A stretch of DNA of 64,000 bases from an uncultured Aquimarina sp. GTDB taxonomy: Bacteria > Bacteroidota > Bacteroidia > Flavobacteriales > Flavobacteriaceae. The DNA is taken from contig CANMML010000015.1 in NCBI GenBank assembly GCA_947499005.1, positions 37,995-101,994 on the forward strand. The letters run 5' to 3'. A model generated the notes under the pieces. It was not told where the DNA came from and did not search any database. It saw nothing but the letters and a program-made list of their open reading frames with translations. The position numbers and the translations under genes were made by a program. This document shows positions 7,424-15,700 of the stretch, piece after piece (positions within the stretch are counted from its first letter, which is position 1; each line of letters opens with the position of its first letter).

Positions 7424-8689
7424 TTAAATCTCTCCAATTCCAGAAACAGCATCATCATCGGTTAAAAGTCCCATTGATTTTAAGTACCTCTCTGTAGATG
7501 TTATAGTGCTATGCCTACACATTAGTTGAATTTTTCGAATGTCTTTTTCAGCTTCATACCATTTACAACATGCAGTATGTTTGAACCCGTATAGTGTATG
7601 ATCTTTGCTAAATTCAAAATGATCTTTAACTTTCTTAAAGTGCTTTGTCATAAAGTTTTTTCCCATTTGAGTACTAGAAGGTTTTTCGTTCGAACCAAAA
7701 AGAAAATCATCTGAATGAAAATTATCTAAATTCATTTTAAGTATCATTTTCCTTAAAGATGGAGCAATAGGAAGTAAGTCACATTTTTTAACTTTACTTT
7801 GTTCACACCAAATGCGAATAACATTTTGTTTAAGGTCGATATCTTTAACTTTTAGGTCACGTAATTCCCCTGGTCGAATTAACGTATAATAGAGAAATGA
7901 AATTATAGTCCATAAATATGGGTCAGTATTCAAAATGAATACTTTCATATCAGCTATTTCTTTATCAGTATATGGAATGTTTTTTGTTCCATAATTTGTA
8001 GGTAGTTCATCAAATTTATCGAAAGGATTTTTTTTCTTACTAATCCAACCTTGATCGATGCAATTAGAATAAAAAGCACTTACAACACCAATTTTATTAT
8101 TACATGTTTTTGATTCATTTTTTAGATCGGTTAGTATATATAATTGAAAATCCTGTATCACCTCAAAAGTTATATCTGATATATATACAAGCGGTTTTCT
8201 TCTTTTACTGCCCCAAATGATAAAGTTTCGCATTTCTTTTTTGAAAGTCTCTATACCTCTATCCTTGTATTTTTTTGCTTCCCTAAGAGTTATTATAGCG
8301 TCTAAAGCTGTCGTGATTTGTTTTTTCTCTTTCTTGCGCTGCTTCTTTATCCGTTTTAATTGCTCGTATTCTTTTTGTTGTTTGGAAACTTTAGCGTTTA
8401 TGTGATACCCTTCTTTAAGTAGTTTGTTTACTCTCTTAACATCATCTTTTAAGAAGGCGTTTTTTTCTGCGGTTGTTTTATATTTTGCAGGAATGAACCT
8501 TCGTTTTCGAACTAATTGCCCCTTTTGAGCATCCCAAACATAGAATTTTATATAATCTCCTTTTTGTGATGTCGATCTTACTATTTCTGCTTTTCTGAAT
8601 TCTGGCATTAACTGAAATTCTGATTTACCTACGAGATTGTAAGTATCGATTATCATTTCAGCATTTTTTACTGCCACCTTTACTGCCAA
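7424..8689 (-). CDS. Tyrosine recombinase / integrase
   Basis: A 421-aa phage-type integrase. The catalytic domain contains Arg272 in T-L-I-R-P-G-E-L, a Y-G-F-K-H-T box where Lys370 replaces the usual second Arg (frequent in Bacteroidota integrases), His393 in C-R-H-S-T and nucleophile Tyr402 in T-E-R-Y-L. Residues about 120-230 form the SAM-like core-binding domain; the first 120 residues include a long basic helix around residues 100-125. The gene starts 62 bp from the 3' end of tRNA-Pro and reads away from it, as expected for an island integrated into that tRNA gene. Confidence 0.93.
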   Translation of the reverse strand: MAVKVAVKNAEMIIDTYNLVGKSEFQLMPEFRKAEIVRSTSQKGDYIKFYVWDAQKGQLVRKRRFIPAKYKTTAEKNAFLKDDVKRVNKLLKEGYHINAKVSKQQKEYEQLKRIKKQRKKEKKQITTALDAIITLREAKKYKDRGIETFKKEMRNFIIWGSKRRKPLVYISDITFEVIQDFQLYILTDLKNESKTCNNKIGVVSAFYSNCIDQGWISKKKNPFDKFDELPTNYGTKNIPYTDKEIADMKVFILNTDPYLWTIISFLYYTLIRPGELRDLKVKDIDLKQNVIRIWCEQSKVKKCDLLPIAPSLRKMILKMNLDNFHSDDFLFGSNEKPSSTQMGKNFMTKHFKKVKDHFEFSKDHTLYGFKHTACCKWYEAEKDIRKIQLMCRHSTITSTERYLKSMGLLTDDDAVSGIGEI

Positions 8690-8709
8690 CCCCGAAGTCC
8701 TTAAACCAA

Positions 8710-8745
8710 CAAACCCGCCATTATCTGTTGATAATGACGGGTTTG
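8710..8745. terminator. Terminator hairpin between tRNA-Pro and integrase
   Basis: CAAACCCGCCATTATC (8710-8725) pairs with GATAATGACGGGTTTG (8730-8745), 15 of 16 positions, around a 4-nt loop. It lies just downstream of the tRNA on the minus strand and probably terminates tRNA transcription. The island's attachment site would lie at or beside it. Confidence 0.7.
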
Positions 8746-8751
8746 TATTAG

Positions 8752-8826
8752 TCGGGGTAGCAGGATTCGAACCTGCGACCTCCTGCTCCCAAAGCAGGCG
8801 CGATAACCGGGCTACGCTATACCCCG
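8752..8826 (-). tRNA. tRNA-Pro (anticodon TGG)
   Basis: The minus strand folds as a complete cloverleaf. The acceptor arms are CGGGGTA and TACCCCG, the anticodon stem CCTGC/GCAGG encloses TTTGGGA (anticodon TGG, proline), and the T-arm contains GGTTCGAATCC. The 3' CCA is not encoded. It is the likely integration target of the adjacent recombinase. Confidence 0.95.
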
Positions 8827-8879
8827 AAATTCGGATTGCAAATATACAACCTTTTTTAATTTGAAAAACATAAAAAATA

Positions 8880-8906
8880 AAAAATCGTACCCAAGCACGA
8901 TTTTTT
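8880..8906. terminator. Terminator downstream of the YceI-family gene
   Basis: AAAAATCGT (8880-8888) pairs with ACGATTTTT (8897-8905), giving an A/T-flanked hairpin that can work on either strand. It follows the minus-strand YceI-family gene at 8936-9553. Confidence 0.75.
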
Positions 8907-8935
8907 ATCTATAGTAAGTTCTAGTGTATTTAGAA

Positions 8936-9553
8936 TTAAGCCTTTTTTAAGAATACTAAAGCTTCAATAGCTACGTCTTCCCAAGTCTTACTTACTCCAT
9001 CAGTACCTGTATGGAGTACTTCACAAGCTTTGTGAATAGAGTTATAAGCTTTTACAGCTCCAAATTCTAACATATTTAAAGATCCTTCTAATTTAACATG
9101 ACGATCTTGGATGGTATGCTTTAATGGAATTTCTTTAGTCTCTCCATTCATTTTCAAGTTTAATACAATTTCAGATCCTTTTGTAGCAAAAGTCCCAGTT
9201 AAAAATTCGGTATTATCCATAAAACCAAAGAATAACTCTTTTAATTTTCCATCACGGATAGCATTGTCACTCCAAACACTACTTGTCGGAATAGAGAATT
9301 CAGCGCCATTAAAAGCGTCAAGAGCTGTTGCTGCTACAGGAGCATTCGTTACATTGATGGTTTTAAATTTTCCTTTAACCCCTTTTTTCTCTGTAAACTT
9401 ATACCCCGTCCAATACACTTCGCTTCCGCTAGAAGATATTTGGTATCCGTCTTTAGTAGCAACTGTAGTTTCTTGTTTAGGAGCTTCTTTCTTTTTACAA
9501 GAAGTAGCCATTAATGTCAATCCCGAAGCAAGTAATAAAATTAATTTTTTCAT
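8936..9553 (-). CDS. YceI-family lipoprotein
   Basis: A 205-aa protein with a lipobox (A-T-S-C, Cys about residue 19) and a YceI-like lipocalin domain. The features are the V-Y-W-T-G-Y-K-F start of the barrel, the long G-x-F-K-T-I-N-V strand, the F-S-I-P-T-S-S-V-W-S block and a final T-W-E-D-V strand. YceI proteins bind isoprenoids or other amphiphiles in a beta-barrel; in Bacteroidota they are often lipid-anchored. It is the last gene before the tRNA and has its own terminator. Confidence 0.85.
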   Translation of the reverse strand: MKKLILLLASGLTLMATSCKKKEAPKQETTVATKDGYQISSSGSEVYWTGYKFTEKKGVKGKFKTINVTNAPVAATALDAFNGAEFSIPTSSVWSDNAIRDGKLKELFFGFMDNTEFLTGTFATKGSEIVLNLKMNGETKEIPLKHTIQDRHVKLEGSLNMLEFGAVKAYNSIHKACEVLHTGTDGVSKTWEDVAIEALVFLKKA

Positions 9554-9577
9554 TGTTTTTGCGTTTTAGCTATGTGT

Positions 9578-10735
9578 TTAATTTAATTTTTTTTGAAAAT
9601 ATAAAAAACCTAGTATAGGCCCTATAGAAAGTAATAAGAATCCCCAATAGTTGTATAAATGTATTGAATACTCTGTTAATTGAATACTGACAATCGTTAA
9701 AGCATACCCAATACAATTCACTAAAGTAATTGCAGTTCCTTTAACAGCAGCCGGAGCCGATTGGGCAACGAGTGTTGAAAATTGTGGGGAGTCTGCAATA
9801 ACCATCATTCCCCAGATTAATAAAAAAGCAATAAAAATTATTGAAGGTGCAAAAAAAGCGAAAGGACAAAGCAAGCAGCAAATCATAGAAATAGATAAGC
9901 TGTATTTTGCTACCCATTGACTAGAGTATTTTAAAGCTAAAAAGCCTCCATATATACAGGATAATGCACCGATACCTATTATAATAAATGACCAGAAAGA
10001 AATGGATAAATCGGTGTTGTTTGTTTGGTTGTATAGTTTAATTAAAACAGGAACAAAAGCCCAGAAAGTATATAACTCCCACATATGGCCAAAGTACCCG
10101 AAAGCCGCTTTTTTGAAATTAATATTCTTAAAAGCGATCTTGATTTTTGATAAATCGAATTTTTGATTAGAAACGATATGATATGGGCCTTTAGGTACCG
10201 TAAACCCTACTAAAATAGCTCCAAAAGCAGCCAGTCCACTAGTCAATTGTATCACATCTTTTAAACTATCTTCAAGAGAAATATAATTGAAAAAATGAGG
10301 GATAGCGGTTCCTAATACTAACATTCCTACTAGAAAGCCCAAGGCTCGACCCAAACCATTTTGATAATAATCGGAGGCAAGCTTTATACCGATAGGATAG
10401 ACGCCAGCTAATGCAATACCCGTAATTCCTCTAAAAAAAGTAATGCTATAGATATTGAGTTGAGGAAGTAAAAGTGCCCAGTTACTTGTAGCAGCTAATA
10501 ACCCACAAATAAAAAAAACTTTGGAGGGAGGAAACTTATCTGCAATACCTAGTAATGCTAAAGCGAGTGTTCCTAGAATAAAGCCAAATTGGGTAGCAGA
10601 CGTAAAGATTCCTATGCTATCTATAGGAATATTCCATGTTTCAGCCAATTCTGGAATTACTGCATTAGCAGCAAACCAAACAGAAGTACATGCGAATTGT
10701 GATAATATAATGGTAACGATGACACGAATTCGCAT
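9578..10735 (-). CDS. MFS transporter
   Basis: A 385-aa, about 12-helix major facilitator. The N-terminal half contains the cation/substrate-type A-N-A-V-I-P-E-L helix-1 motif and F-R-G-I-T-G-I-A in helix 4. A typical long central loop (residues about 185-205) separates the halves. It resembles the NimT/CynX-like anion exporters more than sugar transporters, but the substrate cannot be read from the sequence. The start lies 6 bp after the stop of the thioesterase gene, so the two form an operon. Confidence 0.85.
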   Translation of the reverse strand: MRIRVIVTIILSQFACTSVWFAANAVIPELAETWNIPIDSIGIFTSATQFGFILGTLALALLGIADKFPPSKVFFICGLLAATSNWALLLPQLNIYSITFFRGITGIALAGVYPIGIKLASDYYQNGLGRALGFLVGMLVLGTAIPHFFNYISLEDSLKDVIQLTSGLAAFGAILVGFTVPKGPYHIVSNQKFDLSKIKIAFKNINFKKAAFGYFGHMWELYTFWAFVPVLIKLYNQTNNTDLSISFWSFIIIGIGALSCIYGGFLALKYSSQWVAKYSLSISMICCLLCPFAFFAPSIIFIAFLLIWGMMVIADSPQFSTLVAQSAPAAVKGTAITLVNCIGYALTIVSIQLTEYSIHLYNYWGFLLLSIGPILGFLYFQKKLN

Positions 10736-10741
10736 AGTAAA

Positions 10742-11281
10742 TTATAGTTCTAGTTTAATATTATAGTCTTTAAGAAGTTCTATATGTTCTTCTAATTTGA
10801 AACTCTCTTTCTTGAATTTTGCACGTCGTTCTTTTCCTTGAGCTTGGCGAATTGCACTTCGTACAAAACGTCTAACAGCATGCTCTGTATTTAAAATAAG
10901 TCCTGGAACTTGAGTCGATTTTCCGTTTTCATCGCGAGCTACCATGGTAAAAAAAGATGAATTACAATGCTTAATTTCACCTGTTTTGATATTCTCTGCC
11001 TCTACACGAACTCCGATAACCATGGAAGATCTTCCAACGTAGTTTACAGCAGCTTTCATATGAACTAATTCGCCTACTTCTACAGGTTTTAAAAAGTCTA
11101 CTTTATCGACGCTGGCTGTGACTGCATAATGTCCAGAATATTTGGCAGCACATGCAAAAGCGATTTGATCCATTAAATTTAGAATATAGCCTCCGTGAAT
11201 TTTACCACTAAAATTAGAGTGGGAGGGTAGCATTAATTCAGAAATGGTAATATGTGAATCTTCGGGGTATTTGTAAGTCAT
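10742..11281 (-). CDS. Acyl-CoA thioesterase, hotdog fold
   Basis: A 179-aa YciA/BACH-type thioesterase. The hotdog helix follows F-S-G-K-I-H-G-G-Y-I-L-N-L-M-D-Q, including the G-G-x-I-L-x-x-M-D signature, and later strands carry A-S-V-D-K-V-D-F-L and G-E-L-V-H. These enzymes hydrolyse acyl-CoA thioesters. The basic C-terminal 45 residues extend beyond the minimal domain. It precedes the MFS transporter in a two-gene operon. Confidence 0.88.
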   Translation of the reverse strand: MTYKYPEDSHITISELMLPSHSNFSGKIHGGYILNLMDQIAFACAAKYSGHYAVTASVDKVDFLKPVEVGELVHMKAAVNYVGRSSMVIGVRVEAENIKTGEIKHCNSSFFTMVARDENGKSTQVPGLILNTEHAVRRFVRSAIRQAQGKERRAKFKKESFKLEEHIELLKDYNIKLEL

Positions 11282-11289
11282 ATTTGGCT

Positions 11290-11367
11290 GTATGCCTTAA
11301 GCAATAGGCTTTAGGCTTGTATTTTTATAAAACTATTTTGCTTAGAGCTTTAGCCTAGGGCTTAAAG
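11290..11367. repeat. Word-repeat palindrome A
   Basis: The arms around TTAAGCAATAGGCTTTAGGC (from 11296) and GAGCTTTAGCCTAGGGCTT (from 11345) are imperfect inverted repeats of each other, built from the words TTAAGC and TAGGC. The element fills the whole gap between two minus-strand genes. Element D (33228-33301) uses the same words. Confidence 0.5.
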
Positions 11368-11739
11368 CTAGTCTTTGTTGAAATGCGGAGAACTTTCCAG
11401 TTTGGCGTCTGTAATAAAGTATTTAGTATCTCCTAACCAAGGAAAGGTTGCATAGCGTTCTTTATAAGTTAGCTTTACATATTTGCCTTGTAAGTCTACT
11501 AACTTTTGGATTACTTCTTTTTGTCCATCTTCTACAGAAAACATAAAGATTTGCGCTCCCGATATCCCTTGGCTTATCTCTCCTTCATGCGTTTTGAAAA
11601 CAACTCCTTTTTTGCTGAATTTGATCAATTCGCCACTACGAGTACCTTCACTGAAAGTCAAATAGTATGCTCCAGCAAAATATGCGGCATAGATAATTAA
11701 GAATACAGAAATGATTAAAAACAAAATCTTTTTCATCAC
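11368..11739 (-). CDS. Small membrane-anchored protein of unknown function
   Basis: This 123-aa protein has one N-terminal transmembrane helix (residues about 5-28) and a beta-rich domain after it (G-E-L-I-K-F-S-K-K-G-V-V-F-K-T-H-E-G), ending in T-K-Y-F-I-T-D-A-K. It resembles a conserved Bacteroidota family that is often mislabelled as 6-phosphogluconate dehydrogenase; nothing here suggests an enzyme. The start ATG is doubled (ATGATG at 11737-11739 and 11734-11736). Confidence 0.7.
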   Translation of the reverse strand: MMKKILFLIISVFLIIYAAYFAGAYYLTFSEGTRSGELIKFSKKGVVFKTHEGEISQGISGAQIFMFSVEDGQKEVIQKLVDLQGKYVKLTYKERYATFPWLGDTKYFITDAKLESSPHFNKD

Positions 11740-11840
11740 TAAAGGTATATAGGTTTCTTTGGTGCAAATTTAATTATATCCTTCAGAAAGAAGTGATGAA
11801 GCGAAATATATTATTGGAAAAGTATTTAAAGCAAAAAAAC

Positions 11841-12398
11841 TTAATCAATTTTAACATGTCCCCAATTCTCACCCGTTTTAATACGCTGTAACTGCATAGT
11901 CGTCACTCCAAATTGTTTGGCAATGATTTTTAAACGAGTTTTGCGATTAGGATCCATTAATTTTTTCTTGATCATCCTAACACGTCCTTCATTCAGTTTC
12001 GAATTTGTAATTCGAACCGATTTATCTTCGTAGATAGGGTTTTTATGTTGGTGCGCATAGCGCTCTGCTTTAGTAACCCATTTCAAGTTCGAAATATGAT
12101 TATTAGCCTTGTCATAATCAACATGAACAACACTAACATAGCTATCATCGGGCTTTTCAATAAAAGCTTCAGCGATTAGTTTGTGTAAATACCTTGCAGA
12201 ACGAGTACCTGATTTTAAACGTATTTCGATTCTAGGATACCCTTTAAAAAGCACTGGGTTTTTAATATATCCAACAGTGTCTTGAGGTGATTCTAATTTC
12301 TTTACTCTACCATGAGACGAAACCATGTAAAATTCGTCATCACTTACGTTCTTGTCAAATTCGACAAGTTTCCAGTGTTCTATTAAATATTTATCCAT
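11841..12398 (-). CDS. NUMOD4/HNH endonuclease-like protein
   Basis: A 185-aa protein. The N-terminal segment (W-K-L-V-E-F, then Y-M-V-S-S-H-G-R-V-K) matches NUMOD4. An HNH_3-like block follows with L-H-K-L-I-A-E-A-F, H-V-D-Y-D-K-A-N-N and N-L-K-W-V-T, keeping the His, Asp and Asn residues of the active site. The C-terminus (residues about 150-180) is a helix-turn-helix. The family includes phage and intron-associated homing nucleases. No intron or intein is visible around it, so it is a free-standing gene. Confidence 0.85.
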   Translation of the reverse strand: MDKYLIEHWKLVEFDKNVSDDEFYMVSSHGRVKKLESPQDTVGYIKNPVLFKGYPRIEIRLKSGTRSARYLHKLIAEAFIEKPDDSYVSVVHVDYDKANNHISNLKWVTKAERYAHQHKNPIYEDKSVRITNSKLNEGRVRMIKKKLMDPNRKTRLKIIAKQFGVTTMQLQRIKTGENWGHVKID

Positions 12399-12477
12399 TA
12401 TAAGGGGGGGTAAATGGTTTACTAACCTAACAAATATACGAAATACAAATCATAGGCATTTTATAGTAAAATCAACG

Positions 12478-13875
12478 CTAGAGGTCATTATCTGGGTTCG
12501 CTCTATTTAGAATAGCTTCGGGCAATGCTTTCTTTGCTTTAGCTCCCATTTTCTTTAATTTTTCGACACTACTTATCAAGTTCCCACGACCGTCAACTAA
12601 TTTGTTCATGGCTGCAGCGTAATCCTTTTTAGTATCGTCAATTTTTTTACCAATTCCCATTAAGTCTTTCATTAGCCCTTCGAATTTGTCATATAGTGAA
12701 CCTGCTTGTTTTGCAATTTCAAGGGCATTTCGTTGTTGCTTTTCGTTATTCCACATCGAATCGATAGTACGTAAAGTCGCTAACAGTGTTGATGGTGTTA
12801 CGATGACAATATTTTTTTCAAAAGCTTGGTTGTATATGTTATTTTCGAAATTGATTGCTACAGAAAAGGCCGTTTCAATAGGAACAAAAAGCAATACAAA
12901 ATCTAATGATTCGACATCATAAAGATCTTGATAGTTTTTGCTAGAAAGTTGTTCGACATGCTTTTTTAAGGAAGCAATATGTTCTTTTAAATAACCTTCT
13001 TTTAAAACTTCTTCTTCCTCATTTACAAAACGTTCGTAAGCGACTAAAGTAACTTTACTGTCAATAATTATTCTTTTTCCGTCGGGTAAATGAATGATAA
13101 CATCGGGCATAGCTCGACTACCATCTTCACGAGTGAAGTTTTGTTGCACGAAATATTCGCGATCTTTCTCTAAGCCCGATTTTTCCAAAACGCGCTCCAA
13201 TACCAATTCACCCCAGTTTCCTTGAGCTTTATTATCTCCTTTTAAGGCACGAGTAAGGTTGGTAGCTTCTTTACTCATTTGCTCGTTTAAATCTTTAAGT
13301 CCAACTATTTGTTGTTTTAAAGAAGCATGTGTAATGATACTTTCCTTATGTGTTTCTTCTACTTTTTTCTCGAAAGTGGTAATGCGCTCTTGAAGCGGAC
13401 TTAAGATGTTTTTGATGTTTTCTCTATTCTGTTCGGTGAACTTAGAGGATTTTTCATCAAGAATTTTATTGGCAAGATTTTCGAATTCTTTGGTAAATTT
13501 TTGCTGTAATTGATTTACTTCGTCCTTTTGCTCATCACTTCGCTGTTTTAGATTTTCAAAATCAGCATTGCGACGGGTTAATTCTACATTTAAAAAGTCT
13601 TTTTCCTCACGAATATGTTCACGTTCATTAATTAGCTGTAATTCTTTTTGCTTAGCTTCTTGTTGTAACAACGACTTTTCTTCTTTCCAACGTTGTTCAC
13701 TTTCAGAAATGCGTTGTTCCAGCGTTGCAATTTGATTTTTAGCATTATTTAAAACACTTTCTAAATCAAGCTGAATATTTTTCTGACGAAGGCCTTTAAT
13801 GATAGATCCTAAAACATACCCAAGGAGAATGCCTCCAAAAGCGGCGATGATTAACCAAATTTCGTGTTGCTGCAT
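12478..13875 (-). CDS. rmuC: DNA recombination protein RmuC
   Basis: A 465-aa RmuC. There is one N-terminal transmembrane helix (residues about 5-27) and a long coiled coil (about 30-150). The RmuC domain follows with K-A-Q-G-N-W-G-E-L-V-L-E, P-D-V-I-I-H-L-P-D-G-K and I-I-I-D-S-K-V-T-L, the PD-(D/E)xK-like nuclease core. RmuC limits rearrangements at inverted repeats. It lies 6 bp after btuD and is the last gene of the cobalamin operon, probably cotranscribed with it without a functional link. Confidence 0.95.
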   Translation of the reverse strand: MQQHEIWLIIAAFGGILLGYVLGSIIKGLRQKNIQLDLESVLNNAKNQIATLEQRISESEQRWKEEKSLLQQEAKQKELQLINEREHIREEKDFLNVELTRRNADFENLKQRSDEQKDEVNQLQQKFTKEFENLANKILDEKSSKFTEQNRENIKNILSPLQERITTFEKKVEETHKESIITHASLKQQIVGLKDLNEQMSKEATNLTRALKGDNKAQGNWGELVLERVLEKSGLEKDREYFVQQNFTREDGSRAMPDVIIHLPDGKRIIIDSKVTLVAYERFVNEEEEVLKEGYLKEHIASLKKHVEQLSSKNYQDLYDVESLDFVLLFVPIETAFSVAINFENNIYNQAFEKNIVIVTPSTLLATLRTIDSMWNNEKQQRNALEIAKQAGSLYDKFEGLMKDLMGIGKKIDDTKKDYAAAMNKLVDGRGNLISSVEKLKKMGAKAKKALPEAILNRANPDNDL

Positions 13876-13881
13876 GAAAAT

Positions 13882-14661
13882 TTATTTAAAAATAAAACGC
13901 TCTTGTCGAGCATCGAAATACAAAGATGAGTGTTTAAAAATCACATTCAAAATGTCACTTTCAATTATTTCAGATTTAGAGCGTAAATCAACCTTTTCGT
14001 TGTGAATGCACAAAAATGAATTACACACCTGTAAAGCTAATTCAATTTCATGTGTAGAAAAAAGAATGGTCTTATTTAAGGTTGTACATAGTTTCTGAAG
14101 TAGTGATAAGGTGTTTACTTTATGATGAATATCTAGGTGCGTAGTCGGTTCATCCAACAAAATGATATCGGTATCCTGTGCAATAGCCCTTGATATTAAT
14201 GCCCGTTGTAGTTGTCCATCGCTAAGCTCGAAACACTTTTTTTGAGATAGCTGTTCTACCTCGGTAAAGCGCATTGCTTTTTCTACGGTATCAATATCTT
14301 GTTGATTTAAACGATCTAGCCAATTGGTATAGGGTTGTCTTCCTAAACGTACTAATTCTTCTACTGATAAATTTTGTGAAAGGTTGTTTTCGGTATGTAC
14401 CCAAGCCACTTTTTGTGCCCATGCTAAAGGCGAATACGTAGTTTGGTTTTTTTGATCTACTTCGATAGTTCCCGAAAGAAAAGCTTGTTGTTTGGCAAGG
14501 CTGCGAAGCAAAGTCGATTTGCCAGATCCATTAGCACCAATTAGTGCCACCAAGCTTCCTTTTTCAATATGAAAATTTAGTTTTTTTAAAATAACTTCGT
14601 TCCCTTTTTTGTTTGGGTAGCCAAGGTCGAGATCGATGATGTTGAAAGCGTTTTTTTTCAT
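13882..14661 (-). CDS. btuD: Vitamin B12-type ABC transporter ATPase
   Basis: A 259-aa FecE/BtuD-type ATPase. Walker A is G-A-N-G-S-G-K-S-T, the signature is L-S-D-G-Q, Walker B is D-I-I-L-L-D-E-P, and the H-loop is in F-S-T-H-E. It would power import by BtuC from the periplasmic binding protein BtuF. Sequence alone cannot separate cobalamin from iron-siderophore ATPases; the placement among btuF, btuC and cob genes makes cobalamin the likely substrate. The stop of btuC is 1 bp upstream of its start. Confidence 0.88.
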   Translation of the reverse strand: MKKNAFNIIDLDLGYPNKKGNEVILKKLNFHIEKGSLVALIGANGSGKSTLLRSLAKQQAFLSGTIEVDQKNQTTYSPLAWAQKVAWVHTENNLSQNLSVEELVRLGRQPYTNWLDRLNQQDIDTVEKAMRFTEVEQLSQKKCFELSDGQLQRALISRAIAQDTDIILLDEPTTHLDIHHKVNTLSLLQKLCTTLNKTILFSTHEIELALQVCNSFLCIHNEKVDLRSKSEIIESDILNVIFKHSSLYFDARQERFIFK

Positions 14662-14662
14662 A

Positions 14663-15700
14663 TTAAAACATCATTTTTTTTCGTTTTACCAAAAGATATA
14701 TGACAATAGGAGCTCCAACAATGGCAGTTATGGCATTTATAGGGAGAATAAGATCGCTGTTTGGGAGTTGGGCAATGGTATCGCATAGTAGCATTAAAAT
14801 GCTTCCGACCAATATCACAGCGGGGAGTAATGTTTTATGATTCGAACTATTAAAAAGTTGTCGAGTAAGATGCGGTACAGCCAAACCTATAAAAGCAATT
14901 GGTCCCGAAAAAGCGGTAATAACACCACAAAGTAAGCTCGTGGCCGCAATAATTAAGAAGCGACTTTTACGTATAGAATGTCCCAAGCTTTTTGCATACA
15001 CCTCTCCAAGCTGTAAGCCATTTAGTGCTTTAATAGAAACAATACTTAAGGTTATTCCAGCAAAATAGATAATACTAAAAAATTGTACTTCTTTCCAAGA
15101 GAGGTTTCCTAAACTGCCCAGACCCCAAAAGATATATTGTTGTAAACTATCGGCTGAAGCAAAATAAGATAAAATGCTAACCACACCAGAGCTTATGCTA
15201 GCGAACATGAGTCCGATAATTAAAATAGCCATAGCATCTTGTACTTTCGATGCCACTAATAGTACACCCAAAAGCACCACGAAACTTCCCAAACTTGCGC
15301 TAATCGCATAGCTCCATTTTTGAGTAAGTAACCATTCTAAATTAGAAAAAAGAGAAGCCCCCATAATACAAAGCGCTACCCCAAGACTAGCACCAGAACT
15401 TAGTCCTAAAACATAAGGGCCAGCAAGAGGATTTCGAAACAAGGTTTGCATTAATAATCCCGAAACGCCTAATCCACTTCCGACAAGAATAGCAGTAATC
15501 GCTTTTGGTAAACGATAACTCCAAATAATATGTTCCCAACTAGGCTTTAGCGTTTCTAAACCAAACAAACTATGTACAATTTTTAAGGTTGGAATTTGTA
15601 CAGAGCCCAAGCTGATATTCAATATAAAGCTGATGATAACACCCAAGACTAGCGCTATGAATGCAATAGGGAATCGATATGTAGTTTTAGAATATTGCAA
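14663..15700 (-). CDS. btuC: Vitamin B12-type ABC transporter permease
   Basis: A 345-aa FecCD/BtuC-family permease with about ten transmembrane segments. The conserved blocks R-L-P-K-A-I-T-A-I-L-V-G, L-F-R-N-P-L-A-G-P-Y-V-L-G and G-P-I-A-F-I-G-L-A-V-P-H are all present. It starts with TTG at 15698-15700, directly abutting the btuF stop (TAATTG). No ATG lies nearby, so TTG is the probable start. Together with btuF and btuD it forms a type II importer. Confidence 0.88.
   Translation of the reverse strand: MQYSKTTYRFPIAFIALVLGVIISFILNISLGSVQIPTLKIVHSLFGLETLKPSWEHIIWSYRLPKAITAILVGSGLGVSGLLMQTLFRNPLAGPYVLGLSSGASLGVALCIMGASLFSNLEWLLTQKWSYAISASLGSFVVLLGVLLVASKVQDAMAILIIGLMFASISSGVVSILSYFASADSLQQYIFWGLGSLGNLSWKEVQFFSIIYFAGITLSIVSIKALNGLQLGEVYAKSLGHSIRKSRFLIIAATSLLCGVITAFSGPIAFIGLAVPHLTRQLFNSSNHKTLLPAVILVGSILMLLCDTIAQLPNSDLILPINAITAIVGAPIVIYLLVKRKKMMF

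Noticed and set aside
8753..8826. Second att repeat of the tRNA-Pro 3' end inside the window
   Set aside because: I searched by eye for its distinctive core (AGCAGGATTCGAACC) in 1-8750 and found no other copy.
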